Notes under the pieces: model-generated | Databases searched by the model: none | Told to the model about the DNA's origin: nothing | The model's input: the letters and a program-made list of their open reading frames with translations, nothing else | Assembly (NCBI RefSeq): GCF_003121985.1 | Contig: NZ_QEWP01000013.1 | Coordinates: 62,001 to 126,000 of the forward strand | Origin: Marinilabilia rubra | GTDB taxonomy: Bacteria; Bacteroidota; Bacteroidia; Bacteroidales; Marinilabiliaceae | Length of the DNA: 64,000 nt | Direction of reading: 5' to 3' | Part shown: positions 16,384-25,441 of the stretch, piece after piece | How the letters are laid out: each line of letters begins with the position of its first letter | Numbering within the stretch: position 1 is the first letter of the stretch | Translations under genes and position numbers: made by a program

Positions 16384-17964
16384 ATGGCTCAGAAAAGTAA
16401 TTACGGAAATAACAATAAAGGAAAGTCTCCGGCTCAGGTAGATGCCGAAATGGGGAAGATGCCCCCTCAGGCAGTAGAGATTGAAGAAGCGGTTTTGGGT
16501 GCTTTGCTTTTGGAGAAGGATGCATTTATTGCTGTTTCCGAACTTCTGAAGCCTGAGTGCTTTTATCGCGAGTCGCATCAACACATCTTTCAGGCTATTT
16601 CCAATCTGTTCTTCCACGAGCAACCGGTTGATATTCTTACGGTAACGGAGGAGATTAAGAAAATCGGTAAAATGGATGAAGTGGGCGGGGCTTTTTACGT
16701 TTCTCAGCTCACCAGCCGTGTTGCTTCTGCAGCTCACATCGAATATCATGCCCGCATTATCTGGCAGAAGTATTTACAACGTGAAATGATTCGCATCTCC
16801 AGCGATCTTCAAACCCGATCGTACGATGAATCTCTGGATGTGAATGACCTTCTTGATGAAGCTGAAAACAGCTTCTATCTGCTTTCGCAGGGGACCATGA
16901 AAAAGGAGGTAACCCAGATCGATCCTGTTATTACCGAGTCTATTGAGAGAATTCGCGAGGCGGGTCAGCGGACTGATGGTTTGAGTGGGGTACCTTCCGG
17001 GTTTACAGGATTGGACAGGATGACTTCCGGGTGGCAGTCTTCAGACCTGGTTATTATTGCTGCTCGTCCGGCGATGGGTAAGACGGCATTTGTACTTTCC
17101 ATGGCCCGGAATATGGCCGTTGCCCACGAGCAACCTGTGGCTTTGTTCTCTTTGGAGATGTCTAATGTTCAGTTGGTCAACCGTTTGATTGTGGGGGAAA
17201 CGGAAATCCCCGGTGAGAAAATTAAAAATGGTAACCTGGCCCCCTATGAATGGGAACAACTCGATTCTAAGATTCACTCATTGATGGGTGCGCCTATTTT
17301 TGTGGATGATACTCCGGGACTCTCAGTTTTTGAATTAAGGGCCAAATGTCGACGTCTCAAAAAACAGCACGATATCCAAATTATTATTATTGACTACCTT
17401 CAGTTGATGAGTGCCGCAGGGATGAATCCGGGTAGCCGTGAGCAGGAGGTAAGTATGATTTCGCGTTCGCTTAAGGGACTTGCCAAGGAACTTGATGTGC
17501 CCATTTTGGCGCTGTCCCAGCTAAACCGTGGAGTAGAAAGCCGTTCCGGGCTTGAAGGAAAACGTCCTCAGCTTGCCGACCTTCGTGAATCAGGGGCAAT
17601 TGAGCAGGATGCGGATATGGTGTGTTTTATTCACCGTCCCGAGTATTACGGTTTGTTTGAAGATGCCGATGGTTATTCGCTTGAAGGAATGGCAGAAGTA
17701 ATTATTGCCAAGCACCGTAATGGTGCCACCGGAGATGTCAGGTTGCGGTTCCGTAAGGAATTGGCCCGGTTTGAAGATCCTGAATTACAAAGTTTGCCCT
17801 CAGCTGGTGAAGGTTTTGATCCGGGTAATGGTGAATCGGCTCCGATGACGTTTAGTTCTAAAATGAATGAGGAAGATGCAGGGCCTGCAGGAAATAATAA
17901 ACCTCCGGCCGGCGGAGGTTTTGACGGACCGCCATCCGGGTTTGACAAAGAAGCGCCATTTTAG
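16384..17964 (+). CDS. dnaB: replicative DNA helicase DnaB
   Basis: A 526-residue RecA-fold hexameric helicase that unwinds DNA at the replication fork. The N-terminal helical domain begins at PPQAVEIEEAVLGALLLEKDA (27-47) and the linker ends near 175. The ATPase domain has Walker A ARPAMGKTAF (227-236), Walker B-like IIIIDYLQLM, the SQLNRGVE segment and RESGAIEQDADMV. The C-terminus carries a Gly/Pro-rich tail (about 480-526). No intein or frameshift is seen. It is convergent with the HAD gene downstream, only 12 bases apart. Confidence 0.97.
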   Translation: MAQKSNYGNNNKGKSPAQVDAEMGKMPPQAVEIEEAVLGALLLEKDAFIAVSELLKPECFYRESHQHIFQAISNLFFHEQPVDILTVTEEIKKIGKMDEVGGAFYVSQLTSRVASAAHIEYHARIIWQKYLQREMIRISSDLQTRSYDESLDVNDLLDEAENSFYLLSQGTMKKEVTQIDPVITESIERIREAGQRTDGLSGVPSGFTGLDRMTSGWQSSDLVIIAARPAMGKTAFVLSMARNMAVAHEQPVALFSLEMSNVQLVNRLIVGETEIPGEKIKNGNLAPYEWEQLDSKIHSLMGAPIFVDDTPGLSVFELRAKCRRLKKQHDIQIIIIDYLQLMSAAGMNPGSREQEVSMISRSLKGLAKELDVPILALSQLNRGVESRSGLEGKRPQLADLRESGAIEQDADMVCFIHRPEYYGLFEDADGYSLEGMAEVIIAKHRNGATGDVRLRFRKELARFEDPELQSLPSAGEGFDPGNGESAPMTFSSKMNEEDAGPAGNNKPPAGGGFDGPPSGFDKEAPF

Positions 17965-17976
17965 GTAATTGTGGGC

Positions 17977-18669
17977 CTACAACCAGTCAATCAGTTCTTT
18001 CAGAGCTTTGATTTCTTTAAAGACTTTTTCGTTATGAGCGGTTTCCATTGGGTTGAAAAAAACATGGTCAACTCCAAATTCCCGTGCACCTTTGATGTCA
18101 TTTTCCAGGCTGTCGCCAATTACAAGGCTTTCAGATTTTTTGGCATTGACTGTTTTTACCACATGTTCAAAGAATTTTTTGTGCGGCTTGCTTACTCCAA
18201 TGTCTTCGGATATAAAAGTCTTTTCAAAATAGGGGGTTAAGCCGCTGCGCTCCATTTTTGTGTGCTGGGCTTCTTTAAAACCGTTGGTGATAATATACAA
18301 ATGATATTTTTTTTGCTTCAGGTAGTCAAGTAGTTCAAAAGCATTGGGAATTACATTGGTTTGAAGCGAATTGTTTTTGACAAAATCATCAGCAAAAGCA
18401 ATAGCCGTAGCCATATCGTCATAATTTGCCTTCAAAAAAGTCTGGTAAAACCGACCTACTTTAACATCTTTCTTAGGAATTCTTCCCTGCTGGTATTCAT
18501 GCCATAAGTTTAAGTTAATGGGCATATAGATTTCGAAGAACTCGTTGAAATCTTTGAAGTTTCGATTGAGTTTATACTTTTCAAAAAGATCTTTAAGGGT
18601 AGCTATCTGGTTAGTGTGGAAGTCCCATAAAGTATGATCCAGATCAAAAAAGAGATGTTTGTATGGCAT
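17977..18669 (-). CDS. YjjG-type HAD nucleotidase
   Basis: A 230-residue HAD-superfamily hydrolase. Motif I FFDLDHTLWDF gives the nucleophile Asp9 and Asp11; motif II is YIITNGF; motif III/IV is SKPHKKFF and VIGDSLENDIKGA. The helical cap and length match the YjjG/YfnB noncanonical pyrimidine nucleotidases, which dephosphorylate nucleoside monophosphates such as dUMP or modified analogues. It is cytoplasmic. It lies just downstream of a strong terminator belonging to the preceding gene, so it has its own start of transcription within a short gap. Confidence 0.85.
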   Translation of the reverse strand: MPYKHLFFDLDHTLWDFHTNQIATLKDLFEKYKLNRNFKDFNEFFEIYMPINLNLWHEYQQGRIPKKDVKVGRFYQTFLKANYDDMATAIAFADDFVKNNSLQTNVIPNAFELLDYLKQKKYHLYIITNGFKEAQHTKMERSGLTPYFEKTFISEDIGVSKPHKKFFEHVVKTVNAKKSESLVIGDSLENDIKGAREFGVDHVFFNPMETAHNEKVFKEIKALKELIDWL

Positions 18670-18681
18670 GATTGTGTGTAT

Positions 18682-18722
18682 AAAAAAATAAGCCCCTGCA
18701 GGAATAACTCCGGAGGGGCCTT
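18682..18722 (-). terminator. rho-independent terminator of the coiled-coil lipoprotein gene
   Basis: Read on the minus strand, AAGGCCCCT pairs with AGGGGCTT around a loop containing CCGGAGTTATTCCTGC, followed by TATTTTTTTA. It sits 20 bases after the lipoprotein stop codon. Confidence 0.78.
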
Positions 18723-18743
18723 AATAAGTATAGAAAAGAGCTT

Positions 18744-19616
18744 TTATTTGGCCTCGACCACCAGGTACTTTGAAATACTCCAAAAGTCATCTTTGTCATT
18801 GATTACCAAAGTCTGATTTCCGGAATCCTCCGTTGTGATTGAAAATGAGCCGGCAGGATGAGAAGTGAGAACTTCTGCTTTAGGTTGAAACAACTGAATG
18901 CTGTCCGTTTGACGGATATCTATTTCAGCAAAATACTCTTTGTCAAAGTCATCTTTCAGCAATTCGGTTTTACCAAAGAATAAAAATCCCTCCCTGTCGA
19001 GGATGTTCTTGTCTTTAAGTTCACGTCTTGAGCCTATTGCGTAATATGCTGTGTACATATCATCTTTAGTCTCTTTGAGTTGCGAACGGGCTTCCTCATT
19101 GGCCGTTTTTATGGAATCCAGAGAAATTTCCATGTCCGTGAGCACGTAATTCATGTCATCGATTTCGGCATTTTTCTCTTTAAGCAAAGTATTAAGCTCC
19201 CTTATTTCTACATTCTTTTGCTTGAGCTCTTCGTTTAGGTTAGAAACCAATTTGTTCAAACGGCTGGTTTCAACACCCGACTGTTTGAGTTGTTTTTCAA
19301 GCGTTTCAATCCGTTCTTTGTTTTGAACCATCAAATCATAAATCAATCTGATGTCTTCGTTGATTTGCTTGGCCGTTTCCTCACCCGATTCACCCTGTTG
19401 GGCCTTTAACGCAATAATTTGCTCTTTCTCCTTTATTACGCGTAAGGTGGCTTCAATGTCGCTAATGGTATTGACCATTTGGTTCATCTGCGAATCCTTT
19501 TTGGCGGAAAGTTGTGCCAGGGAATCATTTTGCTCTTTCAGCTCTTTACGGCTCGGTCCGGAGTGGCATTGCCAGAAAAGAGGAATGATCATTAATATAA
19601 AAATTACCTTTTTCAT
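18744..19616 (-). CDS. coiled-coil lipoprotein, unknown function
   Basis: A 290-residue lipoprotein with lipobox FWQC (Cys17). Residues about 25-185 are a long heptad-rich coiled coil (KEQNDSLAQLSAKKDSQMN, LKQSGVETSRLNKLVSNLNEELKQKNVEIRELNTLLKEK, shown in part). A small C-terminal globular region, about 195-290, contains YYAIGSRRELKDKNILDREG and ends NDKDDFWSISKYLVVEAK. Similar proteins occur across Bacteroidota, but I cannot name a function; an envelope scaffold is possible. A well-spaced promoter (TTG-N20-TACCTTTG) lies inside the end of rsmI, and a strong terminator follows, so it is probably a single-gene transcript. Confidence 0.75.
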   Translation of the reverse strand: MKKVIFILMIIPLFWQCHSGPSRKELKEQNDSLAQLSAKKDSQMNQMVNTISDIEATLRVIKEKEQIIALKAQQGESGEETAKQINEDIRLIYDLMVQNKERIETLEKQLKQSGVETSRLNKLVSNLNEELKQKNVEIRELNTLLKEKNAEIDDMNYVLTDMEISLDSIKTANEEARSQLKETKDDMYTAYYAIGSRRELKDKNILDREGFLFFGKTELLKDDFDKEYFAEIDIRQTDSIQLFQPKAEVLTSHPAGSFSITTEDSGNQTLVINDKDDFWSISKYLVVEAK

Positions 19617-19725
19617 GTTTCCAGGTTTAAGTTTATGGAAAATATGTTATGGGATTACGCAAAAAATATCCCGAATATTGTTTGGCCCCAAAAGAAAATC
19701 TTTAAGTACAACAATACGCTTTACA

Positions 19726-19756
19726 CAAAGGTATTAATCTTTTTGTCCATTGACAA
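19726..19756 (-). promoter_or_regulatory. promoter of the coiled-coil lipoprotein gene
   Basis: On the minus strand TTG (19756-19754), a 20-base spacer and TACCTTTG (19733-19726) match the Bacteroidota -33/-7 consensus. The -33 part lies within the last codons of rsmI. The implied 5' leader is about 105 bases. Confidence 0.5.
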
Positions 19757-20408
19757 TTAAAACAATTTCACCTTTGGGGGGATTTTTTGAGAAGTGCTCT
19801 TCCAGTTCCTTAAGACTTCCACGAACAGTTTCTTCATGCACCTTGCTGATTTCTCTGCAAACTGCTGCCTGGCGGCCTGATCCCATAACTTCACCCAATT
19901 GCTTAATTGTTTTTATCAACCTGTGAGGTGATTCGTAAAAAACGATGGTTCTGGGCTCTGAAGCAAGCAGTTCCAAACGGGTTTTGCGTCCTTTCTTGAC
20001 TGGTAAAAAACCTTCAAAGCAAAATTTATCATTAGGCAATCCCGCAGTTACAAGGGCAGGAACAAAGGCTGTTGGTCCGGGTAAGCATTCTACCTTAATA
20101 CCGGCATCAATGCATTTTCTTACAACAAGGTATCCGGGATCAGAGATAGCGGGAGTGCCGGCGTCAGAGATTAAAGCTGCTGTTTCACCACCTTCGAGAC
20201 GACCAACTACCTTTTCAACTGCTGCGTGTTCATTGAATTTGTGATGGGCATACATTTTGGTGTTGATTTCAAAATGTTTCAATAGCTTTCCTGATGTACG
20301 GGTATCTTCAGCTAAGATAAAATCCACCTCCTTAAGAGTGCGGACAGCGCGATGGGTGATGTCTTCAAGGTTTCCTATCGGAGTAGGAACAACGTATAAT
20401 TGGCTCAT
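19734..20408 (-). CDS. rsmI: 16S rRNA (cytidine-1402-2'-O)-methyltransferase RsmI
   Basis: A 224-residue member of the tetrapyrrole-methylase fold that 2'-O-methylates C1402 in the 16S rRNA decoding centre. The start MSQLYVVPTPIGNLEDITHR is the standard RsmI N-terminus. Further signatures are FILAEDTRTSGKLL, ALISDAGTPAISDPGYLVV (SAM site) and LPGPTAFVPALVTAGLP, then FYESPHRL. It lacks the short C-terminal helical domain of longer homologues. It starts nine bases after the stop of the upstream gene, so the two form an operon. Confidence 0.95.
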   Translation of the reverse strand: MSQLYVVPTPIGNLEDITHRAVRTLKEVDFILAEDTRTSGKLLKHFEINTKMYAHHKFNEHAAVEKVVGRLEGGETAALISDAGTPAISDPGYLVVRKCIDAGIKVECLPGPTAFVPALVTAGLPNDKFCFEGFLPVKKGRKTRLELLASEPRTIVFYESPHRLIKTIKQLGEVMGSGRQAAVCREISKVHEETVRGSLKELEEHFSKNPPKGEIVLIVNGQKD

Positions 20409-20417
20409 AACAGGATG

Positions 20418-21284
20418 TTAGAAATATCTGCGTTCCACAATTTCCATGAATCTATGCACTGCTTCATTTTCGGGATCCCAGTTGAAGTTGGCCAAAAGGA
20501 AATTCTGGGCATCATTAATGCCATTCATTTCGTTCAGTTGATCAAGTGTCTGGTTCATCAAATCAGTATTGTTTCCGAAAAGCTCACGCTGGAAAAAGAA
20601 GCGGTCATTTATGCCCAATGCTTTCTTTAAATCTGAAATTGGAGGTGTAGTAAAAGAACGTTTTTTGCCATTGCCGGTTTGATTTTGGGCGATTCGTTCA
20701 TTAAAGGAAGACTTTCCGGTACTTAGCTTTTCTCCCAAGACTTTTGATTCTTTCTTGGAGTCCTGTGCCTTTGGGGATTTTTGTGGCTGAGGTTTTTCTG
20801 AGGGTTCCTCTTTGGGAGGCTCCTGTGTTGAGATTTCCTCTTTTGGCGAAGAAGTTTCTTGTTCCACCTCAGGTTCTGGCCCCGGCTTACTTTCTTCCTC
20901 TTTAGGTTCAACCTTTGCAGTGTCTTTCGGTGTTTCTATGGGTTGAGTTGGTTCTTCAGGAGCCTCTTTATCCTCTGTTACTTCCGGAATCGACTCCTTT
21001 AAAGGAGGAACGTCTTCATCTGGCACAAGTTGATTGTCTTCAATTTTTGGCGTATCCTTAACCTTTGCTGAAGCTTTTGAAATGGAAATTTCTGCATCAG
21101 CTGGTTTTTCCACCCCGGAAAGTTCTTCAAGCATTTCCAGTTCTTCAAGGATGCTTTTAATTCTGTTGCGACTGAGTTTAAAAAAAGCCTGTGAAAGGTT
21201 TTTGTTACCTTTTACTGATTGTATCAGACTGTCTACCTCTTTGAGGTCGTGACTTAATATTTCCAGAAGAGCATCTTTTTCCAT
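20418..21284 (-). CDS. Bacteroidota-specific protein with Pro/Glu/Lys-rich linker
   Basis: A 288-residue cytoplasmic protein of unknown function. The start at 21284 (MEKDALLEILSHDL) was chosen because a longer reading would cross the shared promoter and the tdk start. It has three parts: a helical N-terminus (1-60), a low-complexity acidic and Pro/Lys-rich linker (about 65-200) and a conserved C-terminal domain (about 205-288) with SDLKKALGINDRFFFQRELF, WDPENEAVHRFMEIVERRYF. I have seen this C-terminal pattern in other Bacteroidota hypothetical proteins. It is co-transcribed with rsmI and divergent from tdk. Confidence 0.72.
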   Translation of the reverse strand: MEKDALLEILSHDLKEVDSLIQSVKGNKNLSQAFFKLSRNRIKSILEELEMLEELSGVEKPADAEISISKASAKVKDTPKIEDNQLVPDEDVPPLKESIPEVTEDKEAPEEPTQPIETPKDTAKVEPKEEESKPGPEPEVEQETSSPKEEISTQEPPKEEPSEKPQPQKSPKAQDSKKESKVLGEKLSTGKSSFNERIAQNQTGNGKKRSFTTPPISDLKKALGINDRFFFQRELFGNNTDLMNQTLDQLNEMNGINDAQNFLLANFNWDPENEAVHRFMEIVERRYF

Positions 21285-21308
21285 AATAGCTTGAGGCCCA
21301 TTTTTCGT

Positions 21309-21324
21309 TACATTTGCAAATGTA
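21309..21324. promoter_or_regulatory. palindromic divergent promoter boxes
   Basis: TACATTTGCAAATGTA is a perfect 16-bp palindrome. Each half is a TAnnTTTG -7 box, one on each strand, abutting at 21316/21317. The plus-strand box lies 41 bases before the tdk start and the minus-strand box 24 bases before the start at 21284, both sensible distances. RNA polymerase could bind in only one direction at a time. Confidence 0.55.
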
Positions 21325-21357
21325 GTGATTGCAGTGCGAAAATAAATTATTCTTTCA

Positions 21358-21936
21358 ATGTTTCTTGAAAACAAGGTCGATAAGTCAGAAAAACGTGGCT
21401 GGATTGAAGTTATTGCGGGTTCTATGTTCTCTGGTAAAACAGAAGAGTTACTTCGAAGGTTGAGACGTGCAGGAATTGCTCGTCAGAAGGTGGAGATATT
21501 TAAACCGCTGATCGACAACAGATATAGCGAAGATGCGGTGGTGTCTCATGATTCAAACAGTATTCGCTCAACTCCTGTGGAAAGTTCCGGCAATATTTTA
21601 TTGTTGAGTTCCAATGTAGATGTGATTGGAATTGATGAAGCCCAGTTTTTCGATAAAGGTCTTGTGCAGGTTTGCAATCAATTGGCCGGACAAGGAATCC
21701 GGGTGATAGTGGCCGGTTTGGATATGGATTTCAAAGGTCAGCCCTTTGGTCCAATGCCAAATCTGATGGCTGGTGCTGAATATGTTACAAAGGTTCATGC
21801 CATTTGTATGCATTGCGGAGATCTGGCACAGTATTCTTTACGTACTTCGACCAGCGATAAGTTAGTGGAAGTCGGCGCTTCAGGCACATACGAAGCCGTA
21901 TGCCGTGCCTGTTATCATAAATACTTTAAAAAATGA
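21358..21936 (+). CDS. tdk: thymidine kinase
   Basis: A 192-residue type II thymidine kinase that phosphorylates thymidine in the salvage pathway. P-loop [19 protein letters not shown] begins at residue 21, the Walker B-type [10 protein letters not shown] is present, and the lasso segment and zinc ligands appear as CMHCGD and CRACYHK. Length and motif order are normal. Its stop codon overlaps the start of murF-alr (ATGA), indicating translational coupling. Transcription probably starts from the palindromic box at 21309-21324. Confidence 0.96.
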   Translation: MFLENKVDKSEKRGWIEVIAGSMFSGKTEELLRRLRRAGIARQKVEIFKPLIDNRYSEDAVVSHDSNSIRSTPVESSGNILLLSSNVDVIGIDEAQFFDKGLVQVCNQLAGQGIRVIVAGLDMDFKGQPFGPMPNLMAGAEYVTKVHAICMHCGDLAQYSLRTSTSDKLVEVGASGTYEAVCRACYHKYFKK

Positions 21937-24398
21937 TTACATACTCACTTCAACAAATTGCTGATGCATGTAATGGTCAATTGACCCAAAATGCCGGCTC
22001 CTTAGTGTCACGATTGCTAATTGACAGCCGTTCGGTATACGATGCTTCAGAAACTTTGTTTTTTGCTTTGAAAGGGAACCGGCACGACGGACATCAGTTT
22101 ATACTGCAGCTGTTCAAAAAGGGAGTACCCAATTTTGTTGTGGAAGAAGGAAAGATTCCTGCCGACATAGCCGAAAAAGCCAATTGGATTGAAGTGAAAG
22201 ATACAAAGTATGCCCTTCAGCAAGTGGGAGCTTTTCATCGTTCAAGGTTTAAAATCCCGGTTTTAGGAATTACGGGAAGCAACGGGAAAACCATTGTTAA
22301 GGAATGGATTACCCAAATGATGGGCAGTGATGTGTTCATCGCCAGATCACCGCGCAGTTACAATAGTCAGGTAGGGGTGCCGGTTTCTTTGTGGCATTTA
22401 AACGAACAATCGCAACTTGGTATTTTTGAAGCCGGAATTTCTTTGCCGGGGGAGATGAAGCGGTTGAAAAATAGTATTATGCCCACATTGGGACTCTTTA
22501 CAACTCTTGGTCCTGCACATCAGGAAAACTTCTCGTCTCTGGAAGAAAAACTGGAGGAGAAATTAAATCTGTTTGAAGGTGTGGAAGTCATTTTCTATGG
22601 CTGTGATCAGGAGATGGTAGATGAAAGAATGATTTCTCGTTTTTCTGAAAAACAGCTGCTAACCTGGGGGCGTGCTGAAAAGGCTGCTCTGCAATTGATT
22701 TCCCAAGCTGAGGTGGGGGATCAGATGAGGTTGGGACTAAAATGGAAAAAGGAGCATTTTGAAATAGCCATCCCATTCACAGACAGGGTAAGTGTTGAGA
22801 ATGCCTTACCGGTGATTTTGTTTTTGCTTTACAGGGGTTATGACAAAGAAACTATAAAAGAACGAATGGCCACGGTGGTAGCGGTAGGCATGAGGCTTGA
22901 GCAGAAAGAAGGAATCAATAATAACCTGTTGATTAATGATACTTATAATGCAGATTTTACTTCACTGGAGGTAGCCCTTGATTTCCTGGTACAGCAAAGC
23001 CGGAAAAAGGGAGTGGCACGTACCGTCATCCTGTCAGATTTGTTACAAACAGGCATTCCGGATCACGAACTTTATCCTTTGGTTTCAACACTTATAGAAG
23101 AGAAGCAGATTGACCGGTTTATTGGGGTTGGGCCCTCATTAATGAAATATGCCTCTCTTTTTGAAAAAAGTGCAGGCTTTTTCGAAACTACAGAAGAGTT
23201 GCTTCACGCTTTGCCTTCCTTTCATTTTAGTGGCGAAGCTATCTTGCTTAAAGGTTCACGGCGGTTTAGCTTCGAGCGCGTTGTCAATCGCCTGGAGTTG
23301 AAACGTCATGCTACGGTCATGGAAATCAATTTGGATGCCATGGTTCATAACCTGAATCAATACAGGAAACAATTGGGCCCTGAAACCAAAGTATTAGCTA
23401 TGGTCAAAGCTTTTTCTTATGGCAGTGGATCTTACGAGATAGCTGCGGCGCTTGAACATCAAAATGTAGATTATCTGGGGGTCGCTTTTGCGGATGAGGG
23501 GATGGAGCTTCGCCGGGCAGGCATATCTACGCCCATTATTGTAATGAACCCCGAGGAAAAGAGTTTTGGGCAGATGATTGATTACAATCTTGAACCGGAG
23601 ATCTATAATTTCAGGGTGCTTGAGGCGTTCAATTCTGTAGTGGAGTCTGATGGGCCTGGTTTGGTACCGGTTCATATAAAGATTGACACCGGTATGAACC
23701 GGATGGGCTTTCTTGAATGTGAAATGGAAGAACTCGTCCGGAGATTGAAAAAAATGCCCGCTTTAAGGGTTAAGTCAGTTTTTTCGCATCTTGCCGGAAG
23801 TGGTGATGAAACTCACGATGTATTTACTTTCCAGCAAATTCAGAAGTTTGAGCAAGCCTGTAAATATCTTCAATCAGAGCTGAATGCAGATTTTTGGATG
23901 CATATTTTAAACAGTGCAGGAATAGAGCGGTTTCGGGATGCAAAATTCGATATGGTCCGGCTTGGCATCGGTCTCTATGGATTTGGGGTTGGAGAGCTTG
24001 AGAATTTGAGGAATGTCGTGACCTTAAAATCTTATATTTCACAAATTAAACCTGTGGCCAGTAATGAAACCATTGGATACAACCGCTCGGGAGCACTACC
24101 CCGGGATGGCTTTATTGGGATTGTTCCTGTTGGATATGCCGATGGCTTGAATCGCCATTTGAGTAACCGCAAAGGAAAGATGATGGTAAATGGACGGCTG
24201 GCCCCGATAGTAGGGGATATCTGCATGGATATGTGTATGGTCGATATTACAGGAATTCAGGCCGATGAAGGAGATGAGGTGGTTGTTTTTGGTGACGATT
24301 ATCCGCTCACTAATCTGGCAAGGCAACTGGATACTATTCCTTACGAAATTCTGACCAGCATATCCAGAAGGGTTTCAAGAGTTTATTTTAAAGAGTGA
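21933..24398 (+). CDS. fused MurF ligase / alanine racemase
   Basis: An 821-residue two-domain enzyme. Residues 1-455 are a Mur ligase of the MurF type: P-loop GITGSNGKT (112-120), LGPAHQENF and the [12 protein letters not shown] segment near 335. Residues about 460-821 are alanine racemase: the PLP lysine is Lys492 in [10 protein letters not shown], the catalytic Tyr is in TIGYNRSG, and HLAGSGDE and [12 protein letters not shown] are also present. Alr makes D-Ala for the D-Ala-D-Ala dipeptide that MurF joins to the peptidoglycan precursor, so the fusion links two steps of one pathway. Such fusions are common in Bacteroidota, where a separate murF usually also exists. NADFTS replaces the usual NANPxS, so full ligase activity is not certain. 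The gene overlaps tdk by four bases. Confidence 0.93.
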   Translation: MITYSLQQIADACNGQLTQNAGSLVSRLLIDSRSVYDASETLFFALKGNRHDGHQFILQLFKKGVPNFVVEEGKIPADIAEKANWIEVKDTKYALQQVGAFHRSRFKIPVLGITGSNGKTIVKEWITQMMGSDVFIARSPRSYNSQVGVPVSLWHLNEQSQLGIFEAGISLPGEMKRLKNSIMPTLGLFTTLGPAHQENFSSLEEKLEEKLNLFEGVEVIFYGCDQEMVDERMISRFSEKQLLTWGRAEKAALQLISQAEVGDQMRLGLKWKKEHFEIAIPFTDRVSVENALPVILFLLYRGYDKETIKERMATVVAVGMRLEQKEGINNNLLINDTYNADFTSLEVALDFLVQQSRKKGVARTVILSDLLQTGIPDHELYPLVSTLIEEKQIDRFIGVGPSLMKYASLFEKSAGFFETTEELLHALPSFHFSGEAILLKGSRRFSFERVVNRLELKRHATVMEINLDAMVHNLNQYRKQLGPETKVLAMVKAFSYGSGSYEIAAALEHQNVDYLGVAFADEGMELRRAGISTPIIVMNPEEKSFGQMIDYNLEPEIYNFRVLEAFNSVVESDGPGLVPVHIKIDTGMNRMGFLECEMEELVRRLKKMPALRVKSVFSHLAGSGDETHDVFTFQQIQKFEQACKYLQSELNADFWMHILNSAGIERFRDAKFDMVRLGIGLYGFGVGELENLRNVVTLKSYISQIKPVASNETIGYNRSGALPRDGFIGIVPVGYADGLNRHLSNRKGKMMVNGRLAPIVGDICMDMCMVDITGIQADEGDEVVVFGDDYPLTNLARQLDTIPYEILTSISRRVSRVYFKE

Positions 24399-24646
24399 GT
24401 GGGAAAGATGAGAGTAACCAAGCTATTCAATCTTCTTTTTTTAAGCCTTATGCCACAAACAATCCTTCAATGTTCTTTTAAGGCTGATATGGTTCAAAAG
24501 CCTTATGATCTCTTTTGTGCCTTTTGTCGAATGGTCTGGACATAATTCAAGGTTCAATGAATTATTTCTAACATCTATGTCCTAACCTCTAACTTCTTTT
24601 CTCTAAAATGCCTCATATGGTTTAATTCTTATTTGGTTTCGTTTAA

Positions 24647-25351
24647 CTACCCCAACCTTGAAATACGCTCCAGTTTCTGTTCATCCAGGATCCTTATAAT
24701 GCGGCCGTCTACAGTTAATGCTTTCTCCTTTACAAAAGTGGTTAAAGTCCGGATGGCATTAGAAGCTGTCATATTTGAGAAGTTGGCCAGGTCTTCCCTT
24801 GAAAGGTAAATGCCAAGGGTATGTCCATCGGCTTCATAACCGTAAATGTCACGCAATACCAATAAGCTCTCAGCCAGTCTTCCGCGAATGTGCTTTTGAG
24901 TCAAAGATACAGTTCTGAATCTTGCAAAACCAAGTTCGGTGGCAAATGATTGGATGATGTTCATGCAGAGGTCATTATTCGACTTCATTAATTTCATGAT
25001 CACATCCCTGGCTACATGGAAAATTACGCAAGGTTCGAAAACAACAGCTGAAGCAATGTGGGTTTCGTGAGCAAAAAGAGCCCGGTAGCCAATGAATCCG
25101 GGACCACTGGCCATTCTTACGATTTGGTCGCGCCCCATCATTCCCTCTTTGTAAATCTTTACCTTACCCGAGCCAATGCATAAAAGCCCTGTCGGCCGTT
25201 CACCCTCCTGATAAATTATTTGGTTTTTACGATATCGAAGTGTGGTGTGATTGGTCAATAAATATTTTTGTTCCTCGGGCGTCAGCACATTAAACAGCTG
25301 AGGAATATCTTTGATTGTAGGTTCTCTGAGTGTCCCTTTTTTAGTCCCCAT
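24647..25351 (-). CDS. Crp/Fnr family transcription regulator
   Basis: A 234-residue regulator with a cyclic-nucleotide-binding-like beta-roll (about 20-130; YLLTNHTTLRYRKNQIIYQEGERPTGLLCIGSGKVKIYKE in part) and a C-terminal winged helix (about 155-225; LSREDLANFSNMTASNAIRTLTTF as recognition region). The N-terminal Cys cluster of oxygen-sensing FNR is absent, and the Arg/Ser of the cAMP site is not evident, so the ligand is unknown. It follows the M20 amidohydrolase on the same strand after 90 bases. A -7 box and a perfect palindrome in that gap suggest its own, perhaps autoregulated, promoter. Confidence 0.88.
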   Translation of the reverse strand: MGTKKGTLREPTIKDIPQLFNVLTPEEQKYLLTNHTTLRYRKNQIIYQEGERPTGLLCIGSGKVKIYKEGMMGRDQIVRMASGPGFIGYRALFAHETHIASAVVFEPCVIFHVARDVIMKLMKSNNDLCMNIIQSFATELGFARFRTVSLTQKHIRGRLAESLLVLRDIYGYEADGHTLGIYLSREDLANFSNMTASNAIRTLTTFVKEKALTVDGRIIRILDEQKLERISRLG

Positions 25352-25373
25352 TTTTCTGTCTGTGTTCTATAAC

Positions 25374-25397
25374 TATGTTTTAAAACATACAAAGTTA
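25374..25397 (-). promoter_or_regulatory. -7 box and 16-bp palindrome before the Crp/Fnr gene
   Basis: On the minus strand TAACTTTG (25397-25390) fits the -7 consensus. It abuts TATGTTTTAAAACATA (25374-25389), a perfect palindrome that covers the expected start of transcription. This is a good position for an operator, plausibly bound by the regulator itself (inference). Confidence 0.45.
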
Positions 25398-25441
25398 TAA
25401 AAAAGACTATTATTAAACATCGAAAATTGAATGTTCATAAA

